Shown here: piece by piece, positions 24,222 through 35,805 of the stretch | How the letters are laid out: each line of letters starts with the position of its first letter | How positions within the stretch are numbered: the stretch's first letter is position 1 | NCBI GenBank assembly: GCA_029255685.2 | Contig: CM055312.2 | Coordinates: 29,730,203 to 29,794,202, forward strand | Source: Silene conica | Lineage: Eukaryota; Streptophyta; Magnoliopsida; Caryophyllales; Caryophyllaceae | Length of the DNA: 64,000 nucleotides | Reading direction: 5' to 3' | The notes under the pieces: model-generated | Database searches by the model: none | Told to the model about the DNA's origin: nothing | The model's input: only the letters and a program-made list of their open reading frames with translations | Translations under genes and position numbers: made by a program

Positions 24222-25047
24222 GCTAACAAGAAAGACTCTAAATGCAAGTGATTAAAACTAAAACTAAAGATGCAAGAAATAAAGAAACAACATATTTTTT
24301 TTTTCTTTTTTCAAATATTCTATTTTTTTTTGTTTTTTTTTTTGTTTTATTTAAAAAGCAATAAAATGACTAATTCTAAAACTCAACAAAAAAAATTTGT
24401 AAACTCCCAAATTAAGTAGTATAATTTAGGGTCGAACCCAAATGATGGTGGGGTTAGGCTATAAGTCTCGTTTAAGTTATAGTTTAGTCGGAAAAAGAGA
24501 GTGAAATAGATAACTAAAGTCTAAAGCTAAAATAAGAGTAAATGATAAATTAAGGGAGTTGGGGGTATGGGGTTTCATGTTGTCAAGTATTGGTCTAGCA
24601 ATTGGGAAAAATGACATAAATTAGCATTCTTTCAAATCACTAATTCACACAATAAGTAAGGTGATTATCGTCAATTAGGGTCTCTAACTAGCATTCTCTT
24701 GAACAACTAATTAAATTCCCGATCAATACATTAACTCACTTTCGTGACGTCAAGTTAATAATCATAGTCAAGTAACTAAACCAATTAAACCTCGGATTTC
24801 TCGTTGGCATAATTAAGCACACTAATCGTCATTAGTATCACAAGACTAATAATGAACAATAATCAAACCAAACATTATTTAAACAATTACCCACATACAA
24901 GACTCAAACTTTTCTACACTAATCCCATCCCCTAACTATTAAACTACTCTAACATGAAGAAATTAACACTAACTAAACTACCCACTAACCTTAAACATGA
25001 AACAAACATAAATAAATTAACAATGATTAAAACTTTGATAAAAATAA
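24222..25047 (-). other. Gag-only element leader, unit 1
   Basis: AT-rich non-coding leader with several T/A runs near 24296-24360. It matches the leader of unit 2 (30390-31276). Nothing else is recognised. Confidence 0.7.
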
Positions 25048-25409
25048 GGATTAATTGATAGAAATACTCCGAACTATGAGTGAACTGCTCAAAATACTCT
25101 AGACTTTATTTTCAACTACCAATATAACCAACTAATGCCCTCATTTGCTTTGAATAGAATTGTTGTTTTGTTAACTTATTGTAGCATGTTTTAATCGTGT
25201 GATTAGGTGAATGGAGTAACAGAGAAGTAAAACGAGAAAGACGGATTAAAGAGGGGTTAGAAATTTATTCACTTATTTTGCATGCAATATGTCATATATT
25301 ATAACAAAAGCGAATGAGAGGATTACTTGGTTATATTGGTAGTTAAAATAGAGTTTGAAGTATTTTGAGCAGGACACCCATAGTTCAGAGTATTCTTATC
25401 AATTAATCC
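25048..25409. mobile_element. MULE-like MITE, 362 bp, in unit 1 leader
   Basis: About 31-bp terminal inverted repeats, GGATTAATTGATAGAAATAC at the left and its near-perfect inverse ending CAATTAATCC at the right. It is flanked by a perfect 9-bp duplication taaaaataa (25039-25047 and 25410-25418). The matching place in unit 2 (near 31196) is empty. A 9-bp duplication points to the Mutator superfamily. It has no coding capacity. Confidence 0.9.
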
Positions 25410-25492
25410 TAAAAATAAACATGAACATTATAAAAACAATAAATGATAAAATAAGAACAACTAATGAAAAAGGGAAAAAATTTATACCATAG

Positions 25493-26814
25493 TGAAGGAA
25501 ATGTTCGGAAATGTATAGATCTAGAAGACGGATTACAAAAGCTCGAATCTTATTAACTAATTAAATGAGTAAATGAGAATAATTAAGAGAAGAAAAATAA
25601 TGTAAACTAAAAAATACACTACTGTTTCTATTTCTGAATATAATGCTGCCTCGTTCCTTCTGTGTTCCGTGCTAGCTGCCTGTGGTGCGTAAAATGAAGG
25701 CTTTTATAAGCCCACAATAATTAATATGAAAGGACCAAGCTAACCCCCACTTAAACTTCATAAAAGGGATGAAAGCAAAGGGCACAAGAGTCATTTCATT
25801 TATCTTGCTCTCTTCTCTCCAATAGTCAGACGATTACTCAATTAATTGGGTAATAATCAAACCCAAATCACAACCCGACTCCACCGATTAAAGACCCGCA
25901 GAACAAAGCTCGTAGTCTGATATTAGAAGCTGGCCTCGACGGTGATGCTGCTGCTGGGATGGTGGTTGAATGATGGATATCTGATGAAGATGCTGCGAAT
26001 GGGGTCATGGTGTCGGGTTCGGAATTTTCTCTGGATGAAATATCATTGAGGTGATGCTAGGATGAGCAATGGAAATGGGTTCAAAATTCAGTTTAGTGAA
26101 TTCGAAACTTAATGATGGCGGTGGTGTTGTGAACAGTTATGGAGTATTGGGTCGTTGGTATCGGCGGTACTCCGTGGTGATGCACGGAGAAGGACGGAGT
26201 TGTCCGAAGGGAGAGAACGGTGGTGCAGGGCCAAAATTTGACTGGGTGATGGAGTGACTGGTGGTCTGCTGCGGCGGTGGAGTTCGGTGGTGAAAAAGAA
26301 AATGGTGATGATTAATGGTGGTGATGGGCATGAGGTGATTCGAAAAGCAGAGATGGAGGATTGAACGAATGATGGTAAATGATGGTGTTGATGTCGTGGA
26401 CTCGTGGTTGATGAAGGGTTGAAGGAGGCGATAGTGATTTGAATTGGTGATGACGGAAAGGGTGGTTGAATGTAATGGGGTGGTGAAATGGTAAATAGGA
26501 TATGATAAGGTCAAATAGGTTGACCTTTTGACTTTGCTCAACGCTTCCTTTCCTTTGTCTCGGTTTTAGTTCCGTCTCGACTCGAATTGCTTCTCAATTT
26601 CCCCCTTAGTTCACGAAATAGCGTCTAAACAACACTAAAACGACTGAAATAGAACTAAATTCCACAAATCCAACAATTATTCACAATAAATAAAATAAAA
26701 CTAATAATTACTAATTAAATAATAAAATGAGCTATTTACTCAATTAAGCACGCAAGATTGAGTCGGAATAAGGTATAAATGAGGGGTAAAATGTTACCAA
26801 AATACTACTCATCA
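25493..26814 (-). repeat. Gag-only array LTR 2 (shared by both units)
   Basis: 1322 bp, the same length as LTR 1. It serves as 5' LTR of unit 1 and 3' LTR of unit 2. On the minus strand its end is followed by CTA then TGGTATAAATTT (25480-25492), the place where a primer site is expected. Confidence 0.87.
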
Positions 26815-28604
26815 AAACTCCCCACACTTAAACCTTACTCGTCCTCGAGTAAGCTCATAAATTAAACTAAGACACTTAATATAAAAGGTTAGCTACACTA
26901 ATAAAATCCGATGAAAGGCAATTAACGGGCCTCCTCCGTCCCTTCAACTCACACCGAAATGCAATGAGGTATGCATCCCTTGCAAGGCAAGTGGGGGCTT
27001 GCGAGAAAAATGACACATCCTAACATGAAGCACATAAAAAAACCATAGGATGCATCGACAAAAGAGAAAAGTCGCTTTCCTCATCTAAGCGACGGAAATC
27101 AACTAAAAGAGAAAAATTCAAAATCGTAAACTCCCCCACAAATACTAATTCTACAAATCACTAAGACAAAAAGGATGACAACAAAACACCACCAAATAAT
27201 GCTAAACTAGGCTAATTTCATAACCACTATCCAAATACTTTCGTCAAGGGCAATCAGATGGAATGGAATGAAAATCCCCGCGATGCTAGAGGCAAAAGAT
27301 ACAACAAGTCTAGATTCTTCACATAGTAAAGGTCATGGGTCATTCCAAGATTGACAAGACGGCATGACAAAATTGGTTTTTTTTGGAGTGAAATGCTCAA
27401 ATCAATGTAAAATGGTGGATTTCATTCAAAATCTGACCTCATTCGATTTTTCATTTCTTTTTCATTTCATGAGTTAAGATGTGGTTTGTCCCTCGCGTGC
27501 TAATGTCCTTTGCTTTCGCCAATCGCTTACTAGGTAACCGGTTAACCTCTAGACAATAGCTTATCGGGGTGACAATCACTCTGTCTTTGGGCGGTCGAAT
27601 TCACAACCAAGTGGGAAGTCAATTCAATGAATACCCTCCAAAGCACATCGAAGTGGTACGCCTCCATCAAAACAACATGCTTTTATTATTGTTCAACAAC
27701 TTTTTTTTTAGGTTTTTTTTTCATTCAAAACATTTTCACATCTTAAAATCATTGAAAAGGGCACTCCAAATTTATTCATGAAAATTATTTTTGGGTTGCC
27801 AAACCGCCTAGTCTAACAAGGTCACCAAGACAAGCTAATCAAAATCATTTGCATCTCGGAGTTGGACAAGGTGACTCACATGCAAACCCTTGACTAGGTA
27901 TTGGATCATGGTTCGAAAGATACTAGAAAAGCATAACCTAGGATGTTTTAAAACCATTCTAAAAGGCAAAGTCACAAGTAGAAAAATTATTTGCAATGGC
28001 CTAAACGATTTTGTCAATGTTCCCAATTAGGCATTTTCAAAACATTTTACCTAAATGCAACTATATGCAATGAATGCAACTAATATATACATGTTATAAT
28101 GCAAATGAGTCTACCAACTATATGCCAAACAAGCTAATGCGTATCCTAACAGCACAAAAGCACACAAACCACACAACAATCTCCACAATATACTCCACAT
28201 CCTTCAAATACAAGCCCATCCTCCTCAATTGTAACAAAAGAATGAAAATGAGAGTGAAATAGGGGTTGGAGCGATCATACCATGGCGTCTTCACAATCCA
28301 AAGCGGTGCTCAAGGAAATGTTGCATATGCGAAAGGAGAGAAAACAAGCAAAAGTATATACAATTCTACACTAATAAGATAAAGACATGTTTTTGACTTT
28401 TTTGACTTTTTCAAATTTTTATGTTTATTTTTCCTTTTGAAACGAATATGAAACGAATCCCCTCCCCACACTTAAAATGTACATTGTCCTCAATGGACCA
28501 AATGTAGGGAGGAGATAAGAAAGCAAAGCATATTTTTTGGATTTTCAAGATTTTTTCTTTAAAAATTCCCTCCCCACACTTGAGACGAGCATTGCCCTCA
28601 AAAA
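26815..28604 (-). other. Gag-only element 3' internal region, unit 2
   Basis: Non-coding and closely matching 20648-22436. It has the same terminal and internal polypurine-like tracts. Confidence 0.75.
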
Positions 28605-30389
28605 TCAAGTGTAAGAAGGGAGAATAGGGACAAAAATGATAGATGCGAGTGAATCATGTAAAAAGGCATTCAATGAACGCATTAGTTTATCGAACAAAGT
28701 GGACCAATCCTCTCCGAAGTGGTCATAGGCCATCATGGGCAACAAGTAGGACCAACAACACCTATAAGAAACAAGATGAGTTAGAAGCAATGTATAAGCA
28801 TAGATGAGCCTACTGAATGTGTCGAACTCACCCCAAGTCTTATCATCCCATTCCAAAGGTGTAGGAGGAAGGCCAAGACTCGTCACATCATGGACGTCAT
28901 CACAACATTCATTTATGTTCCCTCCAAGAGTGTTTATTTTGTCCCCATTTTCACAAATTTCAAGCAAGTAATCGTCATGGAACAAATCAACCTCTTTGAG
29001 GGGAACGTCACAGTCACAATCATCAAAACTTAAAGCAAGCAAAGGAGTAAGAGAAATAAGGCCTTCATGATCGGTGGATGATAGATGTGACTCACCCTGA
29101 ATACAAAAGCAAACCTCAAATCTCTCAAGAAGATGGTCATCAATGGGATGCACCTCATAACTCCCTACTTCTTCCTCTTTACTCACTTCATCATCTATGT
29201 CAAACTCAAGAATCACTCTGTTAATAAACTCTTTTCCCAACAACTCATGATCAACCTCAAATGATACGCACTCCAATTCATTTACATCCCATGGCTCCAC
29301 AACTTTCTCTCCACGTAACTCAATCAAATCATCACACTCAAACCTCATAACCTCCATCTCACACTCATCACTCATCAAATAATAATCCAAGGGTTCTTGA
29401 GGAGCATAGGAAGAACAAAAGTCAAGGTCATCCCCACAATCACCACATGACATATAATTAGATGAGGAAACATGCATGACATCATTTGAGTAAAAAGGAG
29501 TATGGTATGATTGAACATTGTGCATATTATCATCATAATTCATCATATTCTTATACATGGGAGGTGGGGATGAATATAAAAAACAAGCATTAGAATCATG
29601 TCCCAAATAACCATATGTACCACAAGAAAATGAAAATGCATGCACATCACTCTTAATTAGGGAGGGAGGAACAACATAATTGTGTTGAACAATGTAAACA
29701 TAAGAGGGAGAATCAACCTCAACTTGTGGTTCAACCAATCTTGTCACTCTCCCAAACCCATAACTAGCATCGGTCATAGCCACTTTCTCAAGCAAAGATC
29801 TTGCCTCATCATCACCCAAATCATAAAATGCACCTCCGGCCGAAGCATTTATCAATTCTTTAACGGATTGATGTAAATTGTTAAAGAAAGTTTGCATAAT
29901 TAGCCAAATTGGGATCCCATGATGAGGACAAGCTATCAAAAGTCCATTTAACCTTTCCCAAGCCTCGCTCAAACTCTCAAACTCGCCTTGATGAAAAGAA
30001 ACAATCTCATTTATTAGTTTAGCGGTTTTCGAAGGTGGAAAATATTTGGCAAGAAAGGCTTGAGCAAGGTCATCCCAAGTAGAAAATGTGCTAGGAGGGT
30101 GAGAATATAGCCATTTCTCGGCTCCATCCCCAAGAGTAAGAGGAAAAAGCATAAGTTTCGCAATATCAATTGGCACACCATTCTTTCTCACCAAAAGACA
30201 CTTTCTATTAAAACGTTTAAGATGGTCAAGCACACACTCATTAGGTAACCCACGGAATGAATCTTTTTCAAAGATCTCAACCCACTCCGGATGTAGCCCA
30301 AGCTCCACATCCTCTCCAATATCAATTGGAGAGTCACACAACTTTGGGTCGAGTCCACTATGGTCACGTAAAGTCATGTGTGAAGACAT
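28605..30389 (-). CDS. Gag polyprotein-like frame of array unit 2 (594 aa), no pol
   Basis: Virus-like fossil part whose single reading frame looks whole. Residues about 30-190 are a Retrotrans_gag (capsid) region of Athila/Tat type, with GDGAEKWLYSHP and the AFLAKYFPPSKTAKLINEI motif. A single CCHC-like motif CGTYGYLGHDSNAC sits near residue 255-270. The last 300 residues are very acidic (DDEVSKEEEVGSYEVHPIDD and similar) and lack any protease or RT motif. The frame starts MSSHMTLRDHSG and stops 3' of the acidic tail. Gag-only families depend on relatives for pol. Expression cannot be judged from sequence. Confidence 0.85.
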   Translation of the reverse strand: MSSHMTLRDHSGLDPKLCDSPIDIGEDVELGLHPEWVEIFEKDSFRGLPNECVLDHLKRFNRKCLLVRKNGVPIDIAKLMLFPLTLGDGAEKWLYSHPPSTFSTWDDLAQAFLAKYFPPSKTAKLINEIVSFHQGEFESLSEAWERLNGLLIACPHHGIPIWLIMQTFFNNLHQSVKELINASAGGAFYDLGDDEARSLLEKVAMTDASYGFGRVTRLVEPQVEVDSPSYVYIVQHNYVVPPSLIKSDVHAFSFSCGTYGYLGHDSNACFLYSSPPPMYKNMMNYDDNMHNVQSYHTPFYSNDVMHVSSSNYMSCGDCGDDLDFCSSYAPQEPLDYYLMSDECEMEVMRFECDDLIELRGEKVVEPWDVNELECVSFEVDHELLGKEFINRVILEFDIDDEVSKEEEVGSYEVHPIDDHLLERFEVCFCIQGESHLSSTDHEGLISLTPLLALSFDDCDCDVPLKEVDLFHDDYLLEICENGDKINTLGGNINECCDDVHDVTSLGLPPTPLEWDDKTWGEFDTFSRLIYAYTLLLTHLVSYRCCWSYLLPMMAYDHFGEDWSTLFDKLMRSLNAFLHDSLASIIFVPILPSYT

Positions 30390-31276
30390 GCTAACAAGAA
30401 AGACTCTAAATGCAAGTGACTAAAACTAAAACTAAAGATGCAAGAAATAAAGAAACAACATATTTTTTTTTCTTTTTACAAATATTCTATTTTTTTTTGT
30501 TTTTTTTAAAAAGCAATAAAATGACTAATTCTAAAACTCAACAAAAACAATTTGTAAACTCCCAAATTAAGTAGTATAGTTTAGGGTCGAACCCAAAGGA
30601 TGGTGGGGTTAGGCTATAAGTCTCGTTTAAGTTATAGTTTAGTCGGAAAAAGAGAGTGAAATAGATAACTAAAGTCTAAATCTAAAATAAGAGTAAATGA
30701 AAAATTAAGGGAGTTGGGGGTATGGGGTTTCATGTTGTCAAGTAGTGGTCTAGCAATAGGAAAAAATGATATAAATTAGCATTCTTTCAAATCACTAATT
30801 CACAAAATAAGTAAGGTGATTATCGTCAATTAGGGTCTCAAACTAGCATTCTCTCGAACAACTAATTAAATTCCCGATCAATACATTAACTCACTTTCGT
30901 GACGTCAACTTAACAATCATAGTCAAGTAACTAAAGCAATTACACCTCGGATTTCTCGTTGGCATAATTAAGCACACTAATCGTCATTAGTATCACAAGA
31001 CGAATAATGAACAATAATCAAACCAAACATTATTTAAACAATTAACCACATACAAGACTCAAACTTTTCTACAGTAATCCCATCCCCTAACTATTAAACT
31101 ACTCTAACATGAATAAATTAACACTAACTAAACTACCCACTAACCTTAAACATGAAAAAAACATAAATAAATTAACAATGATTAAAACTTTGATAAAAAT
31201 AAACATGAACATTATAAAAACAATAAATGATAAAATAAGAACAACTAATGAAAAGGGGAAGAAATTTATACCATAG
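30390..31276 (-). other. Gag-only element leader, unit 2
   Basis: Matches 24222-25492 without the MITE. AT-rich, with T-runs near 30460-30505. The putative primer site region is at 31264-31276. Confidence 0.7.
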
Positions 31277-32465
31277 TGAAGGAAATGTTCGGAAATGCAT
31301 AGATCTAGAAGACGGATTACAAAAGCTCGAATCTTGTTAACTAATTAAATGAGTAAATGAGAATAATTAAGAGAAGAAAAATAATGTAAACTAAAAAATA
31401 CACTACTATTTCTAATTCTGAATATAATGCTGCCTCGTTCCTTCTGTGTTCCGTGCTAGCTGCCTGTGGTGCGTAAAATTAAGGCTTTTATAAGCCCACA
31501 ATACTTAATATGAAAGGACCAAGCTAACCCCCACTTAAACTTCATAAAAGGGATGAAAGCAAAGGGCACAAGAGTCATTTCATTTATCTTGCTCTCTTCT
31601 CTCCAATAGTCAGACGATTACTCAATTAATTGGGTAACAATCAAACCCAAATCACAACCCGACTCCACCGATTAATGACCCGTAGAACAAAGCTCGTAGT
31701 CTGATATTAGAAGCTGGCCTCGGCGGTGATGCTGCTGCTGGGACGGTGGTTGAATGATGGATATCTGATGAAGATGCTGCGAATGGGGTCATGGTGTCGG
31801 GTTCGGATTTTTCTCTGGATGAAGTATCATTGAGGTGATGCGATGCTAGGATGAGCAATGGAAATGGGTTCAAAATTCAGTTTAGTGAATTCGAAACTTA
31901 ATGATGGCGTTGGTGTTGTGAACAGTTATGGAGTATTGGGTCGTTGGTATCGGCGGTACTCCGTGGTGATGCACGGAGAAGGACGGAGTTGTCCGAAGGG
32001 AGAGAACGGTGGCGCAGGGCCGAAATTTGACTGGGTGATGGAGTGACTGGTGGTCTGCTGCGGCGGTGGAGTTCGGTGGTGAAGTAGAAGATGGTGATGA
32101 TTAATGGTGGTGATGGGCATGAGGTGATTCGAAAAGCAGAGATGGAGGATTGAACGAATGATGGTAAATAGGATATGATAAGGTCAAATAGGTTGACCTT
32201 TTGACTTTGCTCAACACTTCCTTTCCTTTGTCTCGAATTCCTTCTCAATTTCCGCCTTAGTTCACGAAATAGCGTCTAAACAACACTAAAACGACTGAAA
32301 TTGAACCAAATTCCACAAATCCAACAATTATTCACAATAAATAAAATAAAACTAATAATTACTAATTAAATAATAAAATGAGCTATTTATTCAATTAAGC
32401 ACGCAAGATTGAGTCGGAATAAGGTATAAATGAGGGGTAAAATGTTACCAAAATACTACTCATCA
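31277..32465 (-). repeat. Gag-only array LTR 3
   Basis: 1189 bp, shorter than LTRs 1 and 2 but otherwise the same sequence and ends. It is the 5' LTR of unit 2 and the 3' LTR of a truncated third unit. Confidence 0.85.
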
Positions 32466-33318
32466 AAACTCCCCACACTTAAACCTTACTCGTCCTCGAG
32501 TAAGCTCATAAATTAAACTAAGACACTTAATATAAAAGGTTAGCTACACTAATAAAATCCGATGAAAGACAATTAACAGGCCTCCTCCGTCCCTTCAACT
32601 CACACCGAAATGCAATGAGGTATGCATCCCTCGCAAGACAAGTGGGGGCTTGCGAGAAAAATGACACATCCTAACATGAAGCACATAAACAAACCATAGG
32701 ATGCATCGACAAAAGAGAAAAGTCGCTTTCCTCATCTAAGCGACGGAAATCAACTAAAAGAGAAAAAATCAAAATCGTAAACTCCCTCACAAATACTAAT
32801 TCTACAAATCACTAAGACAAAAAGGATGACAACAAAACACCACCAAATAATGGTAAATCAGGCTACTTTCATAACCACTATCCAAATACTTTCGTCAAGG
32901 GCGATCAGATGGAATGGAATGATAATCCCCGCGATGCTAGAGGCAAAAGATACAACAAGTCTAAATTCTTCACATAGTAAAGGTCATGGGTCATCCCAAG
33001 ATTGACAAGACGGCATGACAAAATTGGTTTTTTTTTGGAGTGAAATGCTCAAATCAATGTAAAATGGTGGATTTCATTCAAAATTTGACCTCATTCGATT
33101 TTTCATTTCTTTTTCATTTCATGAGTTAATATGGGGTTTGTCCCTCGCGTGCTAATGTCCTTTGCTTTCGCCAATCGCTTACTAGGCAACCGGTTAACCT
33201 CTAGACAATAGCTTATCGGGGTGACAATCACTCTGTCTTTCGGCGGTCGAATTCAGAACCAAGTGGGAAGTCAATTCAAAGAATACCCTCCAAAGCACAT
33301 CGAAGTGGTACGCCTCGA
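32466..33318 (-). mobile_element. Truncated third unit of gag-only array
   Basis: Matches 20648 to about 21500 of unit 1: polypurine tract plus the adjoining non-coding 3' internal region. Similarity stops near 33318 at GTGGTACGCCTC. Confidence 0.82.
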
Positions 33319-33423
33319 GGCCATAAGCATACCTAATATACATAGTATAAGCAACCCACAACCCAACACTAACGCCCACGCACCAATATACGACATAAAC
33401 AAACGATTGTAAGCATGATTATC
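33319..33423. other. Unassigned 105-bp flank
   Basis: A short stretch between the array end and the Copia C LTR start. It matches nothing else in the window. It may be a sliver of host DNA or of another element. Confidence 0.5.
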
Positions 33424-34233
33424 TGTTGGAGGAAGTGTCCTCGACAATAGCGTGTTGACATAATTAAAACTCATTTGAATGAAACACAACTGGGAGTGTT
33501 ACTCTTTTAAAGCCGACTGATCAACATTTACCGATAATGATTGGCTGTCTAGAGTTTGACATTATCTTCATATGATGGTGGTGATCAGTCGATCCCTTAA
33601 GGTCATATCTTTAGGGAATTCCGTTTCAATGGAATAATTAATTAATTTCGTATTGGATATGAATTAATTAATAACTGGAAATTTGGAAATAATTTTTACA
33701 TGACGAATATTTTATAATGGGATTATAATAATAATAGTCAAAGTAATAAAATCGTTTTTATTACTCGGTTTTTATTTATTCGTTTGGGAAACGATTAAAT
33801 TGAGAATGAACGCGGTTGATCATAAAATTACAAAGAGTTGTAATTAAAATTATGATATTCCATTTGATAAGATAATGAATTCGAAATATTAGAAGAATTA
33901 TTTAAATGTAATGAATTTGTAAATTGTGGATTTTAATGGTTAAAATTGAACAATTAACAAATTGGGTCATGTGTTATGGAACATGTGTGACATGTTACAA
34001 ATTAACACAATTGACAAAGATAAACTGGGGTCTATATTAACCCCATTTTAGCCGTGTAGTATAGAGGATGAATGATGGTAGTGTGTGTAAGTATATTAGT
34101 AGGTTGAGTGTTATGCAAAAGGAATATTTTTAAGGCATATTTTATGCATTTTTGTAAGATGTAGAAGGCCATGCATTGACTCTCCTTGGGAAGCCTTGGC
34201 TGGCCTCTTGCTCTCAAATGTGAGCAATTGTTG
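33424..34233 (+). repeat. Copia C 5' LTR, truncated
   Basis: Starts TGTTGGAGGAAGTGTCC and matches the 3' LTR at 55794 onward (without its CACTA insertion) for about 810 bp. The match ends just before the TATA box seen in the other copy. The two-stem inverted repeat is at 33514-33591. The rest is replaced by the D/E block. Confidence 0.85.
33514..33591 (+). promoter_or_regulatory. Two-stem inverted repeat near Copia C LTR start
   Basis: Outer arms CGACTGATCA (33514-33523) and TGATCAGTCG (33582-33591). Inner arms GATAATG (33533-33539) and CATTATC (33560-33566). The loop shares GGCT...CTAGA...AGTTTGA with the A/B family. The copy at 55884-55961 has a longer inner stem, CGATAATG with CATTATCG. 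Confidence 0.85.
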
Positions 34234-35221
34234 CCCACGAGGGTTTTAATTGTGCAAACCACGTTATTCATGCATGCCATCATATTTTAAGACCTCAATC
34301 AACCCTAACCCTTACCCTAAATCAGAAACCCTTTTCCACAAAAACTCAGCCGTCATCTCAGAGGAGAGAAATGTGTCACGCACGGTGGTAGCTAACTAGC
34401 CTAGGGTGGTTCGTTGTAGCTGTTAATCTGGTATGTTCATCACGTTATTATGTTCATGGTTGTACACACGGTTTTGTCACGTTTTTAGATGAGGCTAACA
34501 TGTTTTAATCTTTACTGATTTTGCTTAATTGTGTAATAGGTCGTATAAAGAACATATGTAGGCTGTTAGAGGGGTGTTGTTGGCCGTCGTTAACCGTCGT
34601 GTAGGGTGGCTAACACGTTGACAGGGATGTTGTTGTCTTAACACGTTTTGTATAGGTTTTATTATGTTAATTGTTTACGTTTCTTAGATGAGTTCGGTTG
34701 TTTGATTTTTATGGGTCGCAGCGTTTGAGTCAGGTGTCAGTTGAGTGGTGAGGGTGGAGGAAGTCACGGTGGTTAGGGGTGTTTGGCTAAGGTGAAATAG
34801 GGGGTTTCGACACGGGTTGTCGGGAAGGGGGTCTGTTGTGGTTGTTCTGTCGTGGGGGTTTGGGGTGGTACCACTGTTGACTAGGGGGAGGTCGACACAA
34901 TGGTACCACGGTTGCTGGCAAGTCTGATGTCGGGGGGTGTCAGTGATGGTGGTCTCAAGTGTTGTCGCGGGTGCAGGCGGTGGCTGTAATGGGATTGTTT
35001 CAGGCGGGTTTGGGAGTTACGGGATGGAGTAGGGTTTTTGGGGACCTTGGTTTTCCTCGCCTTAGGGAGTCGAAGGGCCTGGTGGTTGCCGAGGGTGGAG
35101 TATGTGGTGTAGAGTTTATGGGCAGTGGTTGCCGGCGGTGATCGTGGTGGCTACGTGGCTGAGGAGTCGAGTGTGGAGCACGGGTGAGAAGTGTAGTAGG
35201 CGGCTGTTCGTTGTTGTTTGT

Positions 35222-35275
35222 TTATTATAATTATAATTATTATTATTATTATTATTATTATGATTATTATTTTAT
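35222..35275 (+). repeat. (ATT)n microsatellite
   Basis: About 50 bp of ATT/ATA repeats within the D 5' LTR. The open frame over it reads as an isoleucine run and is an artefact. Confidence 0.9.
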
Positions 35276-35680
35276 TACTTTATCTTTGTTTTATGTTAGT
35301 CTTATTCGTGTTAATTAAAGTTACGAGTCGGGAAATTAGGGAGTCATTGGAGTTTTATTTTGGGAAAGTTTCTATTCTTGGAAACTTTCCACTTATGGAA
35401 GGTTTCTATTTATAGTAAGTATGGTTTGTTAAGGGGTTCGGGAAGGTTATTTATTTGTTACGTATATGTGTTTAGGTAGCGGGTTTCGCGTGGAACATTT
35501 CTAACAAGCCTTGGATTTATCTGCATTCCTGCTATTTCAGGTAGGGGAAATTGCTACACATATAATAATGATTATTTACTTGATTGATTGATGAGTATTT
35601 TACATTATCGTATGATTTGGAATATTGTGTTATTTGAATTTATTTTTCTGTGATACGATATGAGGTGATGAGAAATGGGT

Positions 35681-35805
35681 GCTGTGATCGGTGCGGAGTT
35701 AATTGGCGTTGTGATCGGTGCGGAGTTAATTGGCGTTGTGATCGGTGCGGAGTTAATGACCTTGGGAGCGGTGTAGAGTTATTGGCCTTGTGATCGGTGC
35801 GGAGA
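35681..35805 (+). repeat. 27-bp tandem repeat in D 5' LTR
   Basis: Four to five copies of a unit containing GTGATCGGTGCGGAGTTAAT, decaying toward the right. Confidence 0.88.

Larger units (their letters stand above)
19315..33318 (-). mobile_element. Tandem array of a gag-only Gypsy element (TR-GAG type), minus strand
   Basis: The order on the plus strand is LTR (19326-20647), internal (20648-25492), LTR (25493-26814), internal (26815-31276), LTR (31277-32465) and partial internal (32466-33318). Repeating units are about 6.2 and 5.8 kb; the longer one holds a 362-bp MITE. Each internal region holds one Athila/Tat-like gag and no protease, RT, RNase H or integrase, so the family is non-autonomous. 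LTRs differ by roughly 3 percent by eye, suggesting an age near one million years (inference). Shared LTRs between units suggest unequal LTR recombination. One unit's gag is broken about once; the other looks whole. The array is truncated on the right and probably on the left. Confidence 0.9.

Noticed and set aside
19970-32248. Minus-strand frames of 64-134 aa rich in H, S, T and P in the array LTRs
   Set aside because: Low-complexity reading of the complementary strand of G-rich LTR sequence; lengths vary between copies and no domain is seen.
33319-33423. Possible host DNA between the array and Copia C
   Set aside because: Too short and featureless to claim a gene or an insertion-site duplication.
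34959-35141. Glycine- and valine-rich 60-aa frame in the D 5' LTR
   Set aside because: G-rich strand composition in an LTR, with no homology or start context.
35218-35415. Open frame starting with an isoleucine run over the ATT repeat
   Set aside because: Microsatellite translation within an LTR.
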